64,000 nucleotides of DNA from assembly GCF_900115005.1 (NCBI RefSeq), contig NZ_FOUY01000004.1, positions 180,190-244,189 of the forward strand, written 5' to 3'. This DNA comes from Pseudonocardia ammonioxydans. GTDB taxonomy: Bacteria; Actinomycetota; Actinomycetes; Mycobacteriales; Pseudonocardiaceae. Shown here piece by piece: positions 61,599 through 64,000 of this stretch. How positions within the stretch are numbered: position 1 is the first letter of the stretch; the number at the start of each line of letters is the position of its first letter. The position numbers and the translations under genes were made by a program. Under the pieces are notes generated by a model, which did not search any database, was not told the DNA's origin, and saw nothing but the letters and a program-made list of their open reading frames with translations.

Positions 61599-61709
61599 TT
61601 AAGCAGCGCTTACGAGCGACTAGTGCGACACGCCCGACCGCGGGTGTCGTGAAAGATAACGAATTACCGATTTCGGGGTTTTCGGGGACTAGTAAGTAGA
61701 GGGGGAAAA

Positions 61710-61739
61710 TATTTTGACTGGATACCGCCGGTCAAAATA
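61710..61739. repeat. 9-bp inverted repeat in the element control region
   Basis: TATTTTGAC and GTCAAAATA flank a 12-nt centre. The site is AT-rich and could be a regulator site or part of a DNA-unwinding element. Confidence 0.6.
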
Positions 61740-61863
61740 ACCCTCTGAGCGCCGCAGAATCGAGCTGAGACGTTTTCGGGATTCCGCGGCGTGGCATTTC
61801 CGCAGGTCAGAGCGTTGCGGGTTCGGGGGTACCCCCGCTCCTAGGGGCGTGATTCATGCATGG

Positions 61864-61879
61864 TTCGTTATGTAACGAA
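61864..61879. repeat. Operator-like palindrome TTCGTTA-tg-TAACGAA
   Basis: Perfect 7-bp arms around a 2-nt centre in the element control region; the size is typical of a dimeric repressor site. Confidence 0.55.
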
Positions 61880-61905
61880 ACGCGCGCGACCACGTGTGTT
61901 GGAAA

Positions 61906-62036
61906 ACGCGTTCGGGTGTGTTGCGTCTCTTAAGTAATGGTGAACTAATATTCACCGCATATGCGGCTAGAATGAGTGGAAACTGTGCGCAAGTGATGTG
62001 TTGGAAGTGCTCAGATTCCGACACACCCGAACGCGT
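61906..62036. repeat. 16-bp inverted repeat pair bracketing the core of the control region
   Basis: ACGCGTTCGGGTGTGT at 61906-61921 and its exact complement ACACACCCGAACGCGT at 62021-62036 lie 99 bp apart. The enclosed sequence is AT-rich (TTAAGTAATGGTGAACTAAT region). TGTGTTGGAA also recurs directly near 61895 and 61997. Confidence 0.85.
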
Positions 62037-62040
62037 GATC

Positions 62041-62068
62041 CTGTGGATAACATGCCAGTTATCCACAG
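62041..62068. promoter_or_regulatory. Paired DnaA boxes, candidate replication origin core
   Basis: CTGTGGATAAC and GTTATCCACAG form a perfect 11-bp inverted repeat with a 6-nt spacer. Each arm contains the DnaA-box consensus TTATCCACA, in opposite orientation. It lies immediately beside the right 16-bp inverted repeat in a gene-free, AT-richer stretch. Together these suggest a theta-type plasmid-like origin (oriV) of the element. Confidence 0.6.
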
Positions 62069-62110
62069 TTCTGAGCATTCCCACATGCTGGGATGAATGG
62101 TGCCCGAGAT

Positions 62111-62140
62111 TTGACAAGGGAACCACTCTCATGCTATACT
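62111..62140 (+). promoter_or_regulatory. Consensus sigma-70-type promoter of the cargo genes
   Basis: TTGACA (62111-62116) and TATACT (62135-62140) are separated by 18 bp. This is the only near-perfect -35/-10 pair noticed in the window and is unlike the host's -10-only promoters. Transcription should begin at about 62147. Confidence 0.85.
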
Positions 62141-62146
62141 GAAGTG

Positions 62147-62172
62147 GTGCGGCTGAGATTTATCAGCCGCAC
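62147..62172 (+). other. Hairpin at the predicted 5' end of the cargo transcript
   Basis: GTGCGGCTGA and TCAGCCGCAC form a perfect 10-bp stem with the loop GATTTA, starting at the predicted +1. It could protect the mRNA from 5' decay, act as an attenuator, or be the target of an antisense RNA. A leader of about 95 nt follows to the first start codon. Confidence 0.75.
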
Positions 62173-62241
62173 ACGTGCACTACCCGCGACTTAGCGGTGC
62201 CAGACCTTACCACTATTCCTCACAGATAGCGACAAACTAAT

Positions 62242-63096
62242 ATGGATATTGACTTCGAGCACCCGTGCGAGCGCGGTGCTAGCTACAGCCTGTCCGAGCA
62301 CAAGCGCGTTCTCGGTGCGGTGTCCCGTGCCCGCGGCGATTGGCACCAAGCGTTCTACGAGGTCCGCGACCGCAAGGGCAACGGCGTCCCTGACATGTCG
62401 TGGTCGACGTTCTGCGAGTACGCAGGTACCCGCACCGACACCTACGAGGTGCGGGACGACGACGCGACCACCCCCGACATCGCTGAGATGGTCTGTGCTG
62501 CCCTCTCGCCGGCGGACGATGACCCGGACACCAGGTACCGGACCGAACGCGTGCAGGAGGCGATCCACGCGCTCCCGCGGCGGCAGTTTGAAGCGGTTGT
62601 GCGCTGGTCGGTGCTCGCCCGGCGCGGAGTGAAGGTGCGCACCGTGCGCGGTGCGAAGCGCGCGGACACTCTCGAAGACGAGATGACCGAGACGGAGGCG
62701 CGCAACTTCCGACGTGCCTGCGAGTCGCTGCGGGAGGCGCTTGCCGATCTGGCGACCGGTGTGCACGTGCTCCGTGCTCCGCGGGAGCTGGTACCCGACC
62801 CACAGGACCCGTACGTCTCCGGGGCTCCCGAAGCGCCGGTCAGCACGCGCCAGGGCGACCCCGTGCACGAGCGCCCATCCACGCTTCCTCCGCGGTTCTG
62901 GGAGGAGCAGCGGTTCTGGTCGATGGTGCACGAGTGGGACCGCAAGTGGGTCGACTCGGTTCCCCCAGTTCCGCGGAACTGGGCGTCCTTGCCGGCGGGT
63001 ACTCCGTGGCGTCTCGAAAGTGAGTACCAAAACTACCGTCCGCGGAAGCGCACCGCACCGTGGATTGCATCTATCCAGAGTGAGGATTCCCAGTGA
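62242..63096 (+). CDS. Unrecognised protein, first cargo gene of the element
   Basis: A 284-aa, mostly hydrophilic protein (MDIDFEHPCERGASYSLSEH at the start) that I cannot place in a family. A central stretch, ALPRRQFEAVVRWSVLARRG then RACESLREALADL, faintly resembles sigma-70 region 4 or another helix-turn-helix. The C-terminal 100 residues are rich in Pro, Trp and charged residues. It lies directly downstream of the origin-like region and its promoter, so a replication initiator or regulator is possible; this is inference. No Shine-Dalgarno site is visible before the ATG. Codon use is less GC-biased than in chromosomal genes. Confidence 0.7.
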   Translation: MDIDFEHPCERGASYSLSEHKRVLGAVSRARGDWHQAFYEVRDRKGNGVPDMSWSTFCEYAGTRTDTYEVRDDDATTPDIAEMVCAALSPADDDPDTRYRTERVQEAIHALPRRQFEAVVRWSVLARRGVKVRTVRGAKRADTLEDEMTETEARNFRRACESLREALADLATGVHVLRAPRELVPDPQDPYVSGAPEAPVSTRQGDPVHERPSTLPPRFWEEQRFWSMVHEWDRKWVDSVPPVPRNWASLPAGTPWRLESEYQNYRPRKRTAPWIASIQSEDSQ

Positions 63097-63281
63097 ACAA
63101 CATTGTGCCTGAGTGGGCTACCGGTGTCGTCGACACCAACGACAAGATGGTCACCATCGACTCCATCGACACCGTGGAAGAGCACCCGGACTACATTGAC
63201 TTTGTGTCCCGCGGTCAGAAGCGGCGAATGATTGTCGACCACATCGTGTACTTCGTGGGGAACATGCCGCGCACGCGGTAA
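63093..63281 (+). CDS. Small coupled protein of unknown function
   Basis: A 62-aa protein, MNNIVPEWATGVVDTNDKMV at the start, ending DHIVYFVGNMPRTR. Its GTG overlaps the upstream stop as GTGA, so it is translationally coupled to the 284-aa protein. It is acidic and beta-rich in appearance, with no membrane segment. It could be a small partner, an excision factor or an inhibitor; nothing in the sequence decides. Confidence 0.6.
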   Translation: MNNIVPEWATGVVDTNDKMVTIDSIDTVEEHPDYIDFVSRGQKRRMIVDHIVYFVGNMPRTR

Positions 63282-63283
63282 GA

Positions 63284-63376
63284 ATGTCCGAAGATAATCT
63301 CGCAGAGATGTCCGCAGCCCCCGCACTACTTAATAGACAGGGAAAGCGGAATCCCGGTTCGCCGGGACCCCCCTAG
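63284..63376 (+). CDS. Possible 30-aa peptide gene
   Basis: An ATG two bases after the previous stop opens a 30-codon frame (MSEDNLAEMSAAPALLNRQG and a Gly/Pro-rich end). The tight spacing favours translational coupling, but the frame has no recognised relative and its 3' part overlaps a short TTCG-loop hairpin (63352-63367). Confidence 0.3.
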   Translation: MSEDNLAEMSAAPALLNRQGKRNPGSPGPP

Positions 63377-63417
63377 TAATAATCATTAGCCTCACCCCTC
63401 ACAGATTGAGAAACCTT

Positions 63418-63504
63418 ATGTCATTGACTCTGATGCTCGCAGCTTTCGTCATCGGCACCGCGGGGTTTCCCGCCGGTTGGTGGTTGTCGACAGTGTTCGA
63501 GTAA
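63418..63504 (+). CDS. Possible 28-aa single-span membrane peptide
   Basis: The frame MSLTLMLAAFVIGTAGFPAG continues WWLSTVFE and stops. Almost the whole peptide is one hydrophobic helix. It follows GATTGAG, a weak ribosome site, 5 nt upstream. Tiny membrane peptides are frequent in phage and plasmid modules (toxins, holin-like, SpdB-like); which applies is unknown. Confidence 0.4.
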   Translation: MSLTLMLAAFVIGTAGFPAGWWLSTVFE

Positions 63505-63589
63505 ACAGACTTCCCGCCGCTCGTCCCTATGCGGGTGCGCGGGTGCTGCAAGAAGCCGGCAGTGCTCCTCCCTCCACCCGGGAGCACGT

Positions 63590-63623
63590 GCTACGGGGTC
63601 GGTTGTTCCGCCGACCCCGTAGC
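63590..63623 (+). terminator. Perfect 13-bp-stem hairpin in the element
   Basis: GCTACGGGGTCGG and CCGACCCCGTAGC enclose an 8-nt loop. A smaller hairpin (GTGCTCC/GGAGCAC, 63562-63587) precedes it. Together they probably end the cargo transcript. The 63505-63656 stretch holds no convincing gene. Confidence 0.8.
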
Positions 63624-63656
63624 GCCGGTGCTACATCGGAACAGGGTGACACATTA

Positions 63657-63701
63657 ATGAAACTACTGTTGATTGAAGTGATCTCAACAAGAAGCCCGTA
63701 G
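63657..63701 (+). pseudogene. Start of a small gene cut by the IS insertion
   Basis: An ATG at 63657 opens MKLLLIEVISTRSP and hits a stop inside the transposase gene. The first codons lie in element sequence and the rest in the IS end, so an element gene was probably truncated here. Confidence 0.35.
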
Positions 63702-64000
63702 GTGTAGGTGTTCGATGTGGGTGAGGGCGAGTGCTGCTTTGACGTAGTCGCCGACTCGGCGGGGGCTGGCGGTGATGCGGCGCAGCGCTTTCCAGCGGCC
63801 GGCGAGAAGGGCGAAGCCGCGTTCGCCGAGGCCTCGTGTCGAGCGCAGCAGGGTGTTGTAGGCCTGGTGGTCTGGGGCGAGGACTTGACCGGTGCCGGGC
63901 TGCTTGATCGGGGTGTGGACGCCCTGGCCGGTGCCGTCGTAGCCGGAGTCGGCCAGGGTCGGAAGGTCGAGCTGGGACGCCGACCAGTACGCAGCACCGA
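63684..64000 (-). CDS. IS5-family transposase, C-terminal part (runs off the window)
   Basis: Read from 63998 on the minus strand this encodes 104 residues of a DDE transposase and ends at the stop 63684-63686. The second catalytic Asp is in LADSGYDGTGQGVHTPIKQP, and the catalytic Glu is in RGLGERGFALLAGRWKAL. The C-terminus ends HIEHLHLRASC. This is the actinobacterial IS5-group type. The N-terminal half and the other IS end lie beyond 64000. TGTTGA (63667-63672) and TCAACA (63684-63689) near the left end may belong to the terminal inverted repeat. Confidence 0.85.
   Translation of the reverse strand, partial: GAAYWSASQLDLPTLADSGYDGTGQGVHTPIKQPGTGQVLAPDHQAYNTLLRSTRGLGERGFALLAGRWKALRRITASPRRVGDYVKAALALTHIEHLHLRASC

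Larger units (their letters stand above)
60086..64000. mobile_element. Left end of an integrative element in fpg
   Basis: The left boundary (attL) lies near 60077-60090, where Fpg homology ends. The serine integrase starts 50 bp inside. Codon use and base composition change abruptly: the sequence from 61566 contains AT-rich stretches, several inverted repeats and small unrecognised genes, unlike the chromosome to the left. No structural phage, relaxase or FtsK-type transfer gene is visible in the 3.9 kb present, so prophage, integrative conjugative element and integrated plasmid remain open. An IS5-family copy interrupts it at about 63.67 kb. Confidence 0.85.

Noticed and set aside
61854..62142. 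Two small frames (one per strand, about 82-92 codons) in the element control region
   Set aside because: They coincide with inverted repeats, the DnaA-box pair and the promoter, lack ribosome sites and have repeat-driven composition, so an origin/regulatory region explains the sequence better.

Overview
The window comes from a chromosome with very high G+C, strongly GC-ending codons, GTG starts and TANNNT -10 boxes, which points to an actinomycete. Gene content and order match the Mycobacterium tuberculosis segment from about Rv2199c (ctaF) to Rv2222c (glnA2), read in the opposite direction: glnA2, glnE, glnA1, RDD protein, DUF4191, lipA, lipB, TIGR01777, sucB/dlaT, lpd, pepA, gcvT, ilvE, cobS, cobT, DUF3043, glycerate kinase, HesB, adoK, asnB, ctaC, ctaF. 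The extra genes suggest the Pseudonocardiales (Pseudonocardia-like), but no rRNA is present to confirm this.

Layout. 0-14.4 kb is the nitrogen block (glnA2-cupin, glnE, glnA1 with a GlnR-type operator). It is interleaved with a flavin monooxygenase, a MerR regulator, F420/flavin oxidoreductases, an M50 peptidase, a 2OG-Fe(II) oxygenase and a GlsB-type membrane protein. 14.8-24.0 kb is an accessory island: a GntR regulator diverging from an unusual ATPase-LuxR protein, then a coupled operon for a B12-dependent diol/glycerol dehydratase (HbpS-like protein, small, large and medium subunits, both reactivase subunits, a FhuF-like Fe-S protein), closed by a TetR regulator. It sits exactly between the conserved RDD and DUF4191 genes. 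24.0-34 kb is lipoate and 2-oxoacid dehydrogenase metabolism (lipA, lipB, sucB, lpd). 34-43 kb holds pepA, a permease, gcvT and ilvE. 42.4-45.2 kb is the late cobalamin pathway, with cobU and cobT fused and cobS overlapping. 45-53 kb carries DUF3043, glycerate kinase, HesB, adenosine kinase, asnB and the cytochrome c oxidase genes ctaC-ctaF. 53-59.8 kb carries an AbiEi-like protein among palindromic repeats, an acyl-CoA dehydrogenase, a NarL-type two-component system and a thioredoxin/NHL protein.

60.1-64 kb is the left end of an integrative element inserted in the 5' part of a formamidopyrimidine-DNA glycosylase gene. It has a serine integrase, a roughly 680-bp AT-richer control region that looks like a replication origin (paired DnaA boxes, short direct repeats, nested inverted repeats), a consensus promoter with a hairpin at the predicted transcript 5' end, and a row of small unrecognised genes cut by an IS5-family insertion. 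The right end lies outside the window.

The most novel non-coding signal is a family of 62-bp hairpin-forming tandem repeats. It occurs as two arrays of about ten units, 39 kb apart and in opposite orientation, each filling the gap between convergent genes and each bounded on one side by the same 34-bp flank. Other recurrent structures are a 44-bp hairpin shared by two intergenic sites, 93-bp palindromic repeats around the AbiEi-like gene, and two minisatellites in the dehydratase operon. About half of the genes start 6-8 nt after a -10 box, so they are probably leaderless. No tRNA, rRNA, CRISPR array or B12 riboswitch was found.
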